DNA of 64,000 nucleotides. Source: Timema cristinae. Its lineage: Eukaryota > Arthropoda > Insecta > Phasmatodea > Timematidae. The number at the start of each line of letters is the position of its first letter. Positions within the stretch are counted from its first letter, which is position 1. Location: NCBI GenBank assembly GCA_039000515.1, contig JBCFYV010011172.1, positions 77,452,577 to 77,516,576 of the forward strand, read 5' to 3'. This document shows positions 43,246 to 54,680 of the stretch, in pieces. A program made the position numbers and the translations under genes. The notes beneath the pieces are model-generated. The model had not been told where the DNA came from, made no database searches, and saw only the letters and a program-made list of their open reading frames with translations.

Positions 43246-44955
43246 GCAAGGATTGGCTATCATCTACTTAAACTGGCATACCTGAGACTACAAGATGAAT
43301 AGGGTCAGGATTGGTTATCATATATTTCAACTGAAAGACCTGAAATTACAAGATGAATAGTGTCAGGATTGGCTATCAGATACTTCAACTGACTGGTCTG
43401 AGACTACAAGATTAATAGTGTCAGGATTGGCTATCATATATTTCAACTGGCAGACCTGAAATTACAAGATGAATAGTGTCAGGATTGGCTATCTTATATT
43501 TCAACTGGCAGACCTGAAATTACAAGATGAATAGTGTCAGGATTGGCTATCAGATACTTCAACTGACTGGTCTGAGGCTACAAGATGAATAGGGTAAGGA
43601 TTGGCTATCATATATTTCAACTGGCAGACCTGAAATTACAAGATGAATAGTGTCAGGATTGGCTATCTTATATTTCAACTGGCAGACCTGAAATTACAAG
43701 ATGAATAGTGTCAGAATTGGCTATCAGATACTTCAACTGACTGGTATGAGACTACAAGATTAATAGTGTCAGGATTGGCTATCATATATTTCAACTGGCA
43801 GACCTGAAATTACAAGATGAATAGTGTCAGGATTGGCTATCTTATATTTCAACTGGCAGACCTGAAATTACAAGATGAATAGGGTCAGGATTGGCTATCT
43901 TATATTTCAACTGGCAGACCTGAAATTACAAGATGAATAGTGTCAGGATTGGCTATCCTATATTTCAACTGGCAGATCTGAGATTACAAGATGAATAGTG
44001 TCAGGATTGGCTATCATATACTTCAACTGACTGTTCTGAGACTACAAGATGAATAGTGTTAGGATTGGCTATCAGATACTTCAACTGACTGGTCTGAGGC
44101 TACAAGATGAATAGGGTAAGGATTAGCTATCTTATATTTCAACTGGCAGATCTGAGATTACAAGATGAATAGGGTCAGGATTGGCTATAAGATACTTCAC
44201 CGGTCTGGTCTGAGACTACAAGATGAATAGGGTAAGGATTAGCTATCTTATATTTCAACTGGCAGATCTGAGATTACAAGATGAATAGGGTCAGGATTGG
44301 CTATCTTATATTTCAACTGAAAGACCTGAAAATACAATATGAATAGTGTCAGGATTGGCTATAAGATACTTCACCAGTCTGGTCTGAGACTACAAGATGA
44401 ATAGTGTCAGGATTGGCTATCAGATACTTAAACTGACTGGTCTGAGGCTACAAGATGAATAGGGTAAGGATTAGCTATCTTATATTTCAACTGGCAGATC
44501 TGAGATTACAAGATGAATAGGGTCAGGATTGGCTATCTTATATTTCAACTGAAAGACCTGAAAATACAATATGAATAGTGTCAGGATTGGCTATAAGATA
44601 CTTCACCAGTCTGGTCTGAGACTACAAGATGAATAGTGTCGGGATTGGCTATCAGATACTTAAACTGACTGGTCTGAGGCTACAAGATGAATAGGGTAAG
44701 GATTAGCTATCTTATATTTCAACTGGCAGATCTGAGATTACAAGATGAATAGGGTCAGGATTGGCTATCTTATATTTCAACTGAAAGACCCTGAAATACA
44801 ATATGAATAGTGTAGGATTGGCTATAAGATACTTCACCAGTTGGTCTGAGATACAAGATGAATAGTGTCAGGATTGGCTATCAGATACTTAAACTGACTG
44901 GTCTGAGACTACTACAAGATGAATAGTGTCAGGATTGGCTATCAGATACTTCACC
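43246..44955. repeat. 58-bp satellite with higher-order structure, about 29 copies
   Basis: Unit of exactly 58 bp (AAGATGAATAGTGTCAGGAT, TGGCTATCAGATACTTCAAC, TGACTGGTCTGAGACTAC). At least two monomer types alternate: GATACTTCAACTGACTGGTC and TATATTTCAACTGGCAGACC. In the right half, the variant ATAGGGTAAGGATTAGCT recurs at 44111, 44227, 44459 and 44691, spacings of 116, 232 and 232 bp. A four-monomer higher-order repeat therefore amplified recently. The array is not open in one frame. Confidence 0.97.
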
Positions 44956-45004
44956 TGAATACTGACCCGTAGGTACGTAAAATGTGTATTAAACACATAG
45001 TATG

Positions 45005-45178
45005 AGCATTAGGTATTAGGCTAATCCAGATAAAGTGCACTAACACTAGCGTGGAGAGATTAAATATTCAGTGAAACCTTCCCCCCACCCCCTCACCCCT
45101 AGTTCACTCGGCTGAGATTCAAATCTTATCCTCCCTCCTTGCCACCCAGTGAGCCAGCCTGGCCTGACACCTTTGACC
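45005..45178 (-). mobile_element. SINE-B, diverged, tail missing
   Basis: CACTAACACTAGCGTGGAGA (body), TAGTTCACTCGGCTGAGATT (B-box region) and CCTGGCCTGACACCTTTGAC (head). Confidence 0.5.
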
Positions 45179-45264
45179 TCCTGACCATCTATGTGGATCA
45201 CGAGTGTGGCTGTCTCAGGTTAAGTTACTGTGGATTCACACGTTCCCGAATAATTAGCGCAGAG

Positions 45265-45376
45265 CAGAAACGTGGCCACGGGACGAGCTCTAAGCCAATC
45301 ACAAGATTTCTGCTATATTCGGCGCGCTTTGTTCCGTTAAAAGTTCAACTTTTCTCTACTTTGTTCGCTCTCTGAG
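45265..45376 (+). promoter_or_regulatory. Promoter-like segment upstream of a short ORF
   Basis: CCAAT at 45295, a TATA-like CTATATTC at 45313 with GGCGCGC directly after it, and a C/T-rich stretch (45345-45372) before the ATG at 45377. The segment is GC-richer than average. Known Pol II promoters combine such elements, but the CCAAT to TATA spacing is short and the assignment is inferred. Confidence 0.35.
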
Positions 45377-45532
45377 ATGTTCGGCACAGGAGAAGCAATC
45401 AAATTTCAGAACCAACCATCTAAAATAAGCGTGCATGCTAATCTGTGTGCTGATAGCCCGTATGTGAGAAGCACGGCGAGTATCCCAACCCAAAGATCAA
45501 GACTCGGTCAAGCTACCTGCGGGGTGCGTTGA
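45377..45532 (+). CDS. Short ORF or first exon, 51 codons, unrecognised
   Basis: The ATG follows CTCTCTGAG. The frame starts MFGTGEAIKFQNQPSKISVH and ends with TGA at 45530. It is polar, with no membrane segment or known motif. A GTGAGA donor-like site lies inside (45465), so it may be a first exon that splices earlier. Its position behind CCAAT and TATA-like boxes is the main support. Chance is not excluded. Confidence 0.3.
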   Translation: MFGTGEAIKFQNQPSKISVHANLCADSPYVRSTASIPTQRSRLGQATCGVR

Positions 45533-45817
45533 ACCCAAAAAAATATTATATGTCCGAGAGAGAACTTGTACTTGGTTTCCAAGAAATTGGAGTGAGTCCA
45601 GCCCATCAAGCAATAATCATTACATTTTTATGACTAAGTCATTACACTGTTTTGTTGTATTTACAAATACGTATATTAGTCCGTCCTCTTGCTCACCGGC
45701 CATAAAAAACAGAATATTAATTACTAGTTCTGACCTTCAGGTTGGGCTTGAGATAAACAAGCTGGGATTGATATTTTACTTGTTGTTTGAGGTTTTTTTT
45801 TTGTAACTTCATTGATG
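45533..45817. other. No gene recognised
   Basis: Spacer; nothing supported. Confidence 0.35.
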
Positions 45818-45890
45818 AGCTCGCGGGCTAAACGTCAAACCAGTCTAATTTGATTTACCAGTGACTGAGATTCTGGGGCTGTAACCCCGA
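45818..45890 (+). mobile_element. SINE-B head fragment
   Basis: GAGCTCGCGGGCTAAACGTC and CTGAGATTCTGGGGCTGTAA match the diverged SINE-B head at 46419. Confidence 0.5.
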
Positions 45891-45963
45891 CTAATTATAC
45901 TAAAGATAAACTCGAGGTATTAAACGTGCACACTCTGAACCAAATGATTATATCAGCACACGA

Positions 45964-46212
45964 GAATTTCTATGAGCGAGAGTGAAAGGGCTGACCTATT
46001 TGTACGAGAATGGTATTTTTACATACCTTCCAGGGTTCTTTTACATGTCACATCAAAATGGGACCAACGGCTTTATTTCCCCTTTGAAGGAAGTTGTACT
46101 ACAGATTTTGATCGCTCAAGAAAAGCCCATCGACCCCGACTGGGTTTGAACCCACGAACATTGGCTCTTGAGGCGAGCACTTTACTCAGAGACCACCGAG
46201 GTCAACCCGTTT
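45964..46212 (-). mobile_element. SINE-F, nearly full length
   Basis: The head lies at 46120-46212. The minus strand has CCTCGGTGGTCTCTGAG (A-box-like) and GTGGGTTCAAACCCA (B box). The body extends to 45964 and matches 5684-5890 inverted. The 87-codon plus frame over it is read-through. Confidence 0.8.
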
Positions 46213-46224
46213 ATATAGAGGGGA

Positions 46225-46358
46225 TTTTTTTCTAATTTTTTCCCCACTCTTCTTTCACTCACACGTGGGTACATTTCTTTTAAATTTTGACCTTATTCAT
46301 CCTCACCTTATTAGAATAAATACATTCGGATAGCCCGAAACGGGTGGTATGAAGCTTT
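46225..46358 (+). mobile_element. SINE-B, 5'-truncated
   Basis: Body CCACTCTTCTTTCACTCACA and TGGGTACATTTCTTTTAAAT, tail GCCCGAAACGGGTGGTATGA. Confidence 0.75.
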
Positions 46359-46418
46359 GCACACATTCATATTCATGTTCAAGAAAGTGAAGCCACACGA
46401 TTGTCAGAATAAGACCCG

Positions 46419-46637
46419 CCCCGGTGAGTACGTGGACTAAATGTCAAACTGTCTGTTTTGACATTAATGGGAGGGTCGGGATCAAGTTCCTGGCTCATAG
46501 TTTTCAATATTGTTTCTCACGCTCCCTCCTTATAATTGCGGATACATTTCCTCTAAATTGTACCTACTTATCCTTATCCTATTAGTGTTAATTAAAATCC
46601 ATACATCCCGGATAGGTATTAAGTCGCGGTGGAGGAA
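46419..46637 (+). mobile_element. SINE-B, diverged, full length
   Basis: Head CGTGGACTAAATGTCAAACT and TCGGGATCAAGTTCCTGGC, body CGCTCCCTCCTTATAATTGC, tail CCCGGATAGGTATTAAGTCG. Confidence 0.75.
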
Positions 46638-47645
46638 TAGTAGATTGCTACACACAAAACAGAGATGGTAAATGTATGATAAACATCTTGAACTTTACTG
46701 TAAAGTGTCAGCGTACCATCAATACAGCTGTTCTCGTAGAAGATAACTTTTTGTGTGCTTTTTATATAGTAAGAAGCATTTATAAAACTTTGTACTAGAA
46801 GGTGTGCGCTAAACGATACCGTTTCCAGGGAGAAGTGCCAACATTATACGTGACGTCGGGATTGTTTCAAGAGAGATAATTTATAACTAAATTCCCACAC
46901 TTGAAACCTTTCTGTCTACAACATGTCTTGTTCTTATATAGTACAGGGTGTTCTGAAAGTCAAAGTACAGAGCTCCGTTATGTAGGGCCATTACCGAGGG
47001 GAGTTTGGCGTTTTAATCTCTCAAAATTACAGATAAAATAATAAATAATGAATAGCAAATTATATGATGTGTTAAAAATATCTAAATATTCATTCATTAA
47101 TGCTATAGTGAGTATCGTTACTCAAGAAAACCTTACAACAATCATTTTCAAAGGAGTGTCAATGATTTGAAATATGTTTATTTTCCCAATTATATACACG
47201 CTTTAAATGTGTTTTTTTGCTTCTATAAATTTCAATAAATAAAATATATCAGCATTACCGTTTAAGAGGGCGGGTTAACTTGATTTTTAAATAAATAAAA
47301 AGATATATTGTTACCAGTTTTACTTTAAGCTTCTCTTATTCTAACAAATACCATTATATTTTTCTCTACAAGTCTTGAAAGTCCGGCTCCCTCTATCCAA
47401 TACATTTAGTTTAATTTACAATTTAACAATTTTTTTGAATCTCTGTCATGGCATCACACAATTTTACCAGAACTTATTTCTTAATTTAAAAAAAAATTCT
47501 GGTAAAAAATCGCTTATGACTAGGATTGGGCGAAGTTTCGAAATATTGATTTGACTTTGGAACAAATATCACCTTTGAGATTGCTTCTAAAAGATTTCCG
47601 GCTTCAACAATTTAGAAGCTTCACTAATAAATTTTAATTAATTTA
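46638..47645. other. No gene recognised; one transposon-end-like motif
   Basis: TACAGGGTGTTCTGAAAGTC at 46943 resembles ends seen on several animal DNA transposons, but no matching inverted end was found. Confidence 0.4.
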
Positions 47646-47884
47646 TCACCACGTCTTACTACCCATTCGGGCTATACGCTTAAATATTAATTACGCTAAT
47701 GGCTAGGAATTGGGAAGGTTTATTTAGAGTTAGTGAACCCACATTTGCGGGAGGGAGGGTGGAAAACCTTTATTAAAAGCCGCCCCCAGTTCACCGACCG
47801 AGATTCGAACCTCACTCTCCCCGTCATCAGCAGTCGAGCTCAACACAAAACTGGCGTGTTAGCCAACTATGCTACCGAGGGGAT
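47646..47884 (-). mobile_element. SINE-B2, full length
   Basis: Tail CACCACGTCTTACTACCCAT, body AGGGAGGGTGGAAAACCTTT, head CAGCAGTCGAGCTCAACACA and GCCAACTATGCTACCGAGG. Same subgroup as 8158, 24650 and 55375. Confidence 0.92.
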
Positions 47885-48373
47885 TTCGCTAGTAAATATA
47901 CTGAAAGCTAAAATTTAAATTGTGGTCGTTTATTGCCATTTTGAGCTGTTAAAAATATGTATAACATCTAAAGTAATTGAATTGTGTTGTGATAGTAACT
48001 GGATTTATTGGAATAAAACGAAATATTACCAAAAATGATGCAATAAAATATTTCCAAGTAATTTTAGGGCATAAAGTTATATAAATCCCAACACTATTTT
48101 TTAAGTCATAAAACAAATAACAAGAAACTATTCGAACCTTGAATCGGCTTTGAGAATATTTCATTTATTCGATTCGAATTCTCTTTTGATTAAAATAAGT
48201 GGACTTCCCACAACTCTACTCATGGCAGATATTCAAGAACTGATGAGATGTCTGTGTGTGTAGAATTAAAATAAATATTCAATTGAATGAAAAATGACAA
48301 ACCCGGTACAATTCCTGTGTCTAGATTGTAATTTTACACTTGATTGAATTTGATTTAACCATCAGGATTTATT
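47885..48373. other. Unassigned with FB1 and SINE-D fragments
   Basis: CAGATATTCAAGAACTGATG (48227) recalls the FB1 inner motif. AATGACAAACCCGGTACAATTC (48292-48313) recalls the SINE-D 3' half. Both are short. Confidence 0.35.
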
Positions 48374-48381
48374 GTGTGGAT

Positions 48382-49191
48382 CAGGCTCGGATTAACAATT
48401 TTGGCAGCCCTGTGCCAAATAGAACTTAGGGCCCTTAGAAGTTAGTTCCACAATGGATTATTATGAATCTTACTTATACATACATCAAACATGGATCATT
48501 TTTTAGAGACAAACTTTTTTTGCAAACGTTTAACAACTATGGCGAGTACCTGAGTTTTGTTATTAACATATTAATTATTAATACTATAGAAACTATTAAA
48601 CTATACAGTCTATTATATTCTGAATGAATTATATTACTGTAAATTAATAGCTAACAATATAATAATACTGGACATTATATAATCATAAACTATTTCAGTG
48701 TAACTGCAGTTTCGTAGTCCACAGTCTGGAGCTAAAATAGTAATAGTATTAGTAAAGTAAAAATTGTTTATTATTTGAAACTTTTTTTTTCCGTTTTTCT
48801 CACGTCACATTTAGTTAACACTTCAATATTAATAATTTTATTATTTTACCTCAGAAAATTAATATTTATTTTTCTGTCAAAAGTCAACGGTAACGTCTGC
48901 AGATACGTAGTATTTCCGGTTTGCCAAAAGCAAAGGTTGCGTAAATTTATAAGCACGGACTGTTGAACTCCACGTAATTAATACCAGGCTACAAGCGCCC
49001 TTCGATTAGGGAATTTCAAGATTGGTTTGGGATAAATTTTACGAAAAAAAAACATAAAAATATTGAAATATAATATTATCACAAAATAGATATGACCAGT
49101 CAAATAGATTTATTTGCCAGGTTGGTGGGGGCCCCTGACCTGTGGGGCCCTTGTTCATGTCACACTTGGCACATGCCTTAATCTGGGCCTG
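48382..49191. mobile_element. Non-autonomous hAT element, perfect 8-bp target duplication
   Basis: GTGTGGAT flanks exactly (48374-48381 and 49192-49199). The left end is CAGGCTCGGATTAAC and the right end on the minus strand is CAGGCCCAGATTAAGG. Sub-terminal GGGCCC words are present in both arms. At 810 bp with no transposase frame it depends on an outside hAT source. The interior is A+T-rich. Confidence 0.92.
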
Positions 49192-49382
49192 GTGTGGATA
49201 TTCATCACGTGTCAGTTTGTGATACACACTAAATAAATTAATGTTTCTACTGAAGCGATATGTTATACCCTAAAACTTGATATAACGTCGGCTGGATGAA
49301 GGAGTTAACGAACCAATTAAAGGTTTAAAATAGCTTGGTTCATTCCCGAGTTGTGTCTACTCACACATTGGCTACTTTACAT

Positions 49383-49607
49383 CGCTGCGTGCGTGGACTA
49401 AATTACATCTAGTCTAGTGTGACAGTGACGAAGAGGTCAAGGTTTAAATCCTAAATGGATTTTTAAGGGTGTTTTTATTCTACATAGGTTCCCACTTTCC
49501 ATCCACCCAAATGTGGGTACATTGTCTCTAAATTATAGAATACTCATATTTATTACCGGGCCATATTTTAAATGAGTGTTCCCCGAACGGGTAGTAAGAT
49601 GAGGTAA
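49383..49607 (+). mobile_element. SINE-B, diverged, full length
   Basis: Head GCGTGGACTAAATTACATCT and TCAAGGTTTAAATCC (B box), body CCACCCAAATGTGGGTACAT, tail CCCCGAACGGGTAGTAAGAT. Confidence 0.85.
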
Positions 49608-50959
49608 ATATATATAGAGAGATACTCATATTATTTATATGGTTATATCTATTTTTTATATATAATATATGTGGTCATTTTGTAACTAAGATATTTCAGT
49701 TTCTGGTATTAGGATTGGATGTTTAATGTTAGAGGCTCCTTGCTGGATTAGGTTAAGTTAGTACATATGTCTTGTGATTCGCAGTTTTCTTGACTGAGTT
49801 GAGAAACCACTCTTCGATCCAAAATTGTGTATCATAGGGATGATCCCCCCCCCCCTACCCGTATTTCCAGTGCACTTATTAAAAAAAATAAAACTTCTCA
49901 TCCTGTACCCTATATTAACTAAAAATGACAAATATGCATTTCTTATTCTAGATAAAAAAAACTAAAATCATGTAAACGATAGAGGTATATAATATATACT
50001 TCAAGGCTCAAACACAAAGTTTAAGTTTTACACTGTATTGTACCGTGTCATCGACCGGCTTAGATATTATTTTGGGAACCTCCCATTCACCCCCCTTCCG
50101 TGTATTGACATGAGCTTAAATTTAAATACAAAATCATATTTATTATGTTCTAATAAACGTAGGCCTGTTGACTACAATGGAACCCCGTAATTAAACCAGG
50201 TGCAATTCGCTCCATCCTTTATATGTTAATAGGGGGTACACTGCATAGCATGAAAAAACAAATACTGGCTCAGTAGTTTCTTATGGGAACATGTGGGACC
50301 ATATTTAATGGATGGGAGTGTACGATGACAACTTAGTTATTAATGATATGGACACCTCCTTCGTATCAACCAAAGGTGTGACTTTATTTACTGGGGTGGG
50401 TCTTAGTTGTACGAGTATAATGAATTAATTAATTTCATGAAACGTATAATTTTTTTTGCTATAATGTTAATATTAATATTCCTAACAAGAGTTACTGATG
50501 TGCGTCCGATATAGAAATGTGGTTTCTCACTAGCGAATCGGCAAAATCTTCTAATTAGCCGATTGAAACTGGTCACAATAATAATTGAGTAAACATGTAT
50601 TTGAATTGGTAATTCATACTTCTTTTGGAAAAAAACAACTTGAAATTACGATTGATCACTTTGCTTGAGATGTTGACGTTATTTTTAAAACATTTTACTA
50701 TAATTAAACAATTTAATCACTCTGCTTCCTTCCTCTTAGCTGAGAGGGGAGGAATATTAATTACACGATTAAGATACCCTTGGTTCTTTCCTGATTGGAT
50801 CCCAAAATAATGGTTTTGTTCTGTACCCCATAAACGTATCATTAAATACACAATTTAGCAGAAAAGCTTAATTTTTACGTTTAATCTGTATAACATTGAT
50901 TTGAAACGTATTTTATTAACTAACCTTCTATATGTACCGTTCGTATATCCTGTAAGGTA
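49608..50959. other. No gene recognised
   Basis: 1.35 kb of A+T-rich DNA, with a C9 run near 49846. Nothing coding is supported. Confidence 0.4.
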
Positions 50960-51042
50960 ACAAGCCCACCTTGCATTATTCCACTATACTATTGTTAATG
51001 AGATAGGGCCATAGTGTAATCCGTCAAGGTAAGGGTAAATGG
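50960..51042. mobile_element. Small MITE hairpin (family H2)
   Basis: CCACCTTGCATTATTCCACT pairs with the complement of AGTGTAATCCGTCAAGGTAAG. The apex contains GAGATAG. It shares GATAGGGCCATAGTGTAATC with 53133-53212 and the layout with 53062-53134. Confidence 0.65.
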
Positions 51043-51554
51043 AGTGTGCATCGATAAGAATATTTTATTGTTTAACAAATTACACTGAAATATATCATCT
51101 GAGCCTTTGATATAGTAAAATTATAATAATATATTACAGTTATAAAATATTTCCTTATGATGCAACACTCAGTATTTTCTTTCAATTAAATTTTTGGTTT
51201 TGTTAATGTTTTACTTTTAGACTACTTCAAACATTTTTACATGGTCACTTTACCTGATTGTATTATAGATAGCCTACCACACCAAGGAATATTGAAAATA
51301 ATTGTATTTCGGCATTGAAGCTACCCTAATAATTATTTGGTGTTTTTAAAGTTAAATATCTTTGTCCTAATCTAAGTTAACTTGCAAGTCAAGCTCTGAC
51401 GTGGTGTCACTTTGATAAATTAAACTTTAAATACCTAGATATCAAATCTATCACGTTTTTATTTTATTTATCATTATATAACCCATCTGTAATGAAGAGA
51501 AAATGTTAATCTACCTTCTAAGAATCTTGAGGCATTTGGTCATAGCGGCTCCTT
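51043..51554. other. No gene recognised
   Basis: Spacer; nothing supported. Confidence 0.4.
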
Positions 51555-52006
<452 letters not shown>

Positions 52007-52844
52007 ATACACAAAAACTCCTAACATCATATTTAATTCTCCTTCAACCATTATCAGTGGTCACGGGGTTTGAATGTCCTGGGCGTCTATTCCGTTCACG
52101 ATAACTTTTTCCTGGATGACAGTTCGAAAATCATATGTTTAGATTTTGGGTTGCCAACACTTGTAAAAGATCACTGTTTTTTTTTTTAATAAATGTAAAG
52201 ATCTTTAATTACCTGTTATATATTATATTTAAAATAACGTAAGCTTAATTTTCCTCATACTATTTAATTTTTTTGAATAATGTCTTATAATCAAACTCGA
52301 AACAATATTTTAAACATAATTAAAAGTACTTATTTTTCGTTTTGGAACGTTACTGATTTTGTGTAATATTGTGTACACATCAATACCTTTTAATAAAGGC
52401 ATCGTATTTACTTGGAAAAGAGAAAATTTTAGTCATTTTTTACATACAATAAATGATTTTATGATTATTTTATCGTATTTTGAAATATTTAACTAAATAA
52501 AATATTTTCATCAACTGAGTGTCTGCATCATTTAAAAAAAACTTGTTTACCGTTATGTCCAATCATATGGCTTAGATTCGTCAGTCGCCATTTTGAAGCT
52601 ATGTTCGTTAGAAGTTTTTGTGAAAGTGGTGTTTATATTTTTTTTAAGGAGAATAAAACTATAAATATACTTTGTGTCCGACCTCAAATAAATATATAAA
52701 TAATATTTGCCAAATTACTGTGGTTAACTATCACATTAATATATTACCACCAGTTTTCATTACAGTCATCCAAAGTGATAGATGTCAGCTGTTGGCGTAG
52801 TGATATATTAGGGATTACTTCTAGTAACATTTCGAGCTGTCATC
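52007..52844. other. No gene recognised
   Basis: A+T-rich spacer; nothing supported. Confidence 0.4.
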
Positions 52845-52985
52845 CAGGTAAACTTAGCTCGTGAATGACTTTTAGTCTAGTTCACCAGTGAAGATAAAGC
52901 TGGGGTTTAAATCTCGGCTACGTGTAGTGCAGGTGGTTCCCCTAAATTATCTACCACTATCTTGCCATGCTAAAGCAGGTACTGT
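52845..52985 (+). mobile_element. SINE-B-like, degenerate head and start of body
   Basis: TTTTAGTCTAGTTCACCAGT, GCTGGGGTTTAAATCTCGGC (B box) and CAGGTGGTTCCCCTAAATTA. The 3' part is missing. Confidence 0.5.
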
Positions 52986-53061
52986 ACAAATGATTTAAAC
53001 TTACCTCTATCATAGTGTGATTACATATCGTAAAATCTCAGTTCACTTTTAAAGATCGCGA

Positions 53062-53134
53062 ACTTACCTCTCTTGATTCCACTACAGTGTATCTTATGAG
53101 ATAGAGATATAGTGTAATAAGTCAAGGTAAGACT
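53062..53134. mobile_element. Small MITE hairpin (family H2)
   Basis: CTTACCTCTCTTGATTCCAC pairs with the complement of GTGTAATAAGTCAAGGTAAG; the apex reads CTTATGAGATAGAG. A further half copy (GTCCCGCTCTAGTGTAGCTT to AATCAGTAAAGGTAA) follows to 53212. Confidence 0.7.
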
Positions 53135-53224
53135 GCTATTAGGCTTGGTCCCGCTCTAGTGTAGCTTATTGGATTAGAGCCATAGTATAATCAGTAAAGG
53201 TAATAGTGTTTATGTTCAGGGTAA

Positions 53225-53460
53225 ACGGAGTGAGAATACGTTGTTATTTTTTAAAGTGTATGTATATTTCTGAGAGTACGTTATTTTTGCAGGTGTACAT
53301 ACACTTCTGGAAAAATGTTGTTATCTTGTAAGATTACAAACAACTTTGGGATTACGTTTCTATCCTGTAAGATGTATATAAACTACCAAGAGTACGTTGT
53401 TATCTTGTGAGGTGTACATGCATCTCTGGGATTACGTTGCTATCCTGTAAGGTGAGTGGT
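53225..53460. repeat. Degenerate tandem repeat, unit about 45 bp
   Basis: GTACGTTGTTATCTTGTAAG / GGATTACGTTGCTATCCTGT with GTGTACATACA words recur four to five times. Confidence 0.65.
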
Positions 53461-53499
53461 GAGTGAAATGACAGTTCCAGCACACTTTCTCCCATAAGG

Positions 53500-53665
53500 T
53501 TTAACATTGATCCTCACCGCACCCCGTGAAGTGATCCTCACCACACCCTGTGTAAATGATCCTCACCTCACTCCGTGTAAGGAGAATTACTTTCTCCTTA
53601 CACCGCACACCGTGAAGTGATCCTCACTGCACCCCGTGTATAGAGAATTACTTTATCCTGGATGT
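53500..53665. repeat. Short direct repeats of GTGATCCTCACCGCACCCCGTG
   Basis: Variants of TGATCCTCAC-GCACCCCGTG stand at 53510, 53531, 53557, 53619 and AGAATTACTTT at 53582 and 53643. The motif AAGGAGGATCACTTTCTC in the adjacent inverted arm (53994) is a relative, so these repeats may be an eroded extension of the arm. Confidence 0.55.
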
Positions 53666-53938
53666 CCGATGTTAGTATCGCCTGGTGGTTAGTCTTGGGA
53701 ACGCAGTCACTCAGATTTTTGACGTTTGGATGTGTGGGGCCGGTGGTGTTGGGTGTGTTGTGTAGTTGGTCAAATAGAGCGACCATGGTGACTAGATAAC
53801 TTTGCTATGTAGTTTATTCCTTTGGGTCACGGAACGATGGAGCATGAGGAATAAATGTGAAATAAATATTGTTGGTGTGTAGATACATTTAATTTACAAT
53901 ATCCGTCCCACTCTCGGTTATATATTTCTTATCGTGTC

Positions 53939-54482
53939 TGAAATTGTGTTTTTGGTAGCTTAGATCAGGCTTTCTCAGTTCCACGCCCCAGTGTAAGGAG
54001 GATCACTTTCTCAAACTTCAAACTGTGGGTTCCTTTTCCCAAGTGCTGATTACGTCCTTCCCTACCCCGCTCCCCCTCGTAGGTAGTAGCATGATGGCCC
54101 TGTCATCCCCGCATTTCTATTGGCCGAGACAGGTCACGTGACCCCTTCTCCTGTTCTGTGATTGGTTGTTGTTTTTCCCCCTCCTGGCTCTCTGATTGGC
54201 TGCTTGCTTCTCCCACACCCTGACCTACTTTTCCCCCTCCTACGCCCTCCTACGCCCTCATTGCCCCCTCCCCAACAGTCAACAAACCCCGGACATGTTG
54301 GTTCTTGATTATTAATGATTGTTAATTAATTATCGTTAATTGATTATTGTTAATTAATTAATTGGTAGGATAGAGGCGTTGGAGTTTTTATTGGTGGGAT
54401 AGAGGTGTATTTAATCATCGATTAGGGCGCTGTAGATTATTTGATGAAGCATATAGCCACCCGCGGCTCGCGCTCCATGGTA
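53939..54482. repeat. Left arm of long inverted repeat
   Basis: Its complement is found at 63362-64000, about 8.9 kb away. Matching words include CTTAGATCAGGCTTTCTCAG, CATTTCTATTGGCCGAGAC, GGTTCTTGATTATTAATGAT and GGGCGCTGTAG.TTATTTGAT. The arm is GC-rich at its outer side and A+T-rich (TTAATTAATTATCG) inside. The partner runs off the window, so the outer limit is unknown. It may be a terminal inverted repeat of a large element or a segmental inversion-duplication. Confidence 0.9.
54119..54199 (-). promoter_or_regulatory. CCAAT cluster and CACGTG E-box in the left arm
   Basis: ATTGG (CCAAT on the minus strand) at 54119, 54161 and 54195, spaced 42 and 34 bp, and CACGTG at 54135. The right arm conserves them as CCAAT at 63720, 63754 and 63796 plus CACGTG at 63779. 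Such clusters bind NF-Y and USF-type factors in animals. Their function here is inferred. Confidence 0.5.
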
Positions 54483-54680
54483 GGATTGAGGTGTTGGAGT
54501 TTTAGGGCGCTGTATTTTGGGGGAGCATGAGGCCTCAGCACGAGCCTCGCGCTATGGTTGTCGGTGGTAAAATGAACATTGGTTCCTCCGGCACAAGGCT
54601 CTGTCCGGCACGAACCTCTCCTGACGAGCGTTCGTGGTAGAGTGTGATAAATGTTTCCCCTACCTTTCACTTCCCCCCAA
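54483..54680. other. GC-rich spacer inside the left arm
   Basis: GGATTGAGGTGTTGGAGTTT and AGGGCGCTGTATTTT repeat parts of the arm (54368, 54425). CCGGCACAAGGCT and CCGGCACGAACCT form a short direct repeat (54588-54618). No coding frame is supported. Confidence 0.45.

Noticed and set aside
46943..46970. End of a mariner- or similar-type DNA transposon
   Set aside because: Only one end-like motif is present; no inverted partner, target duplication or transposase was found.
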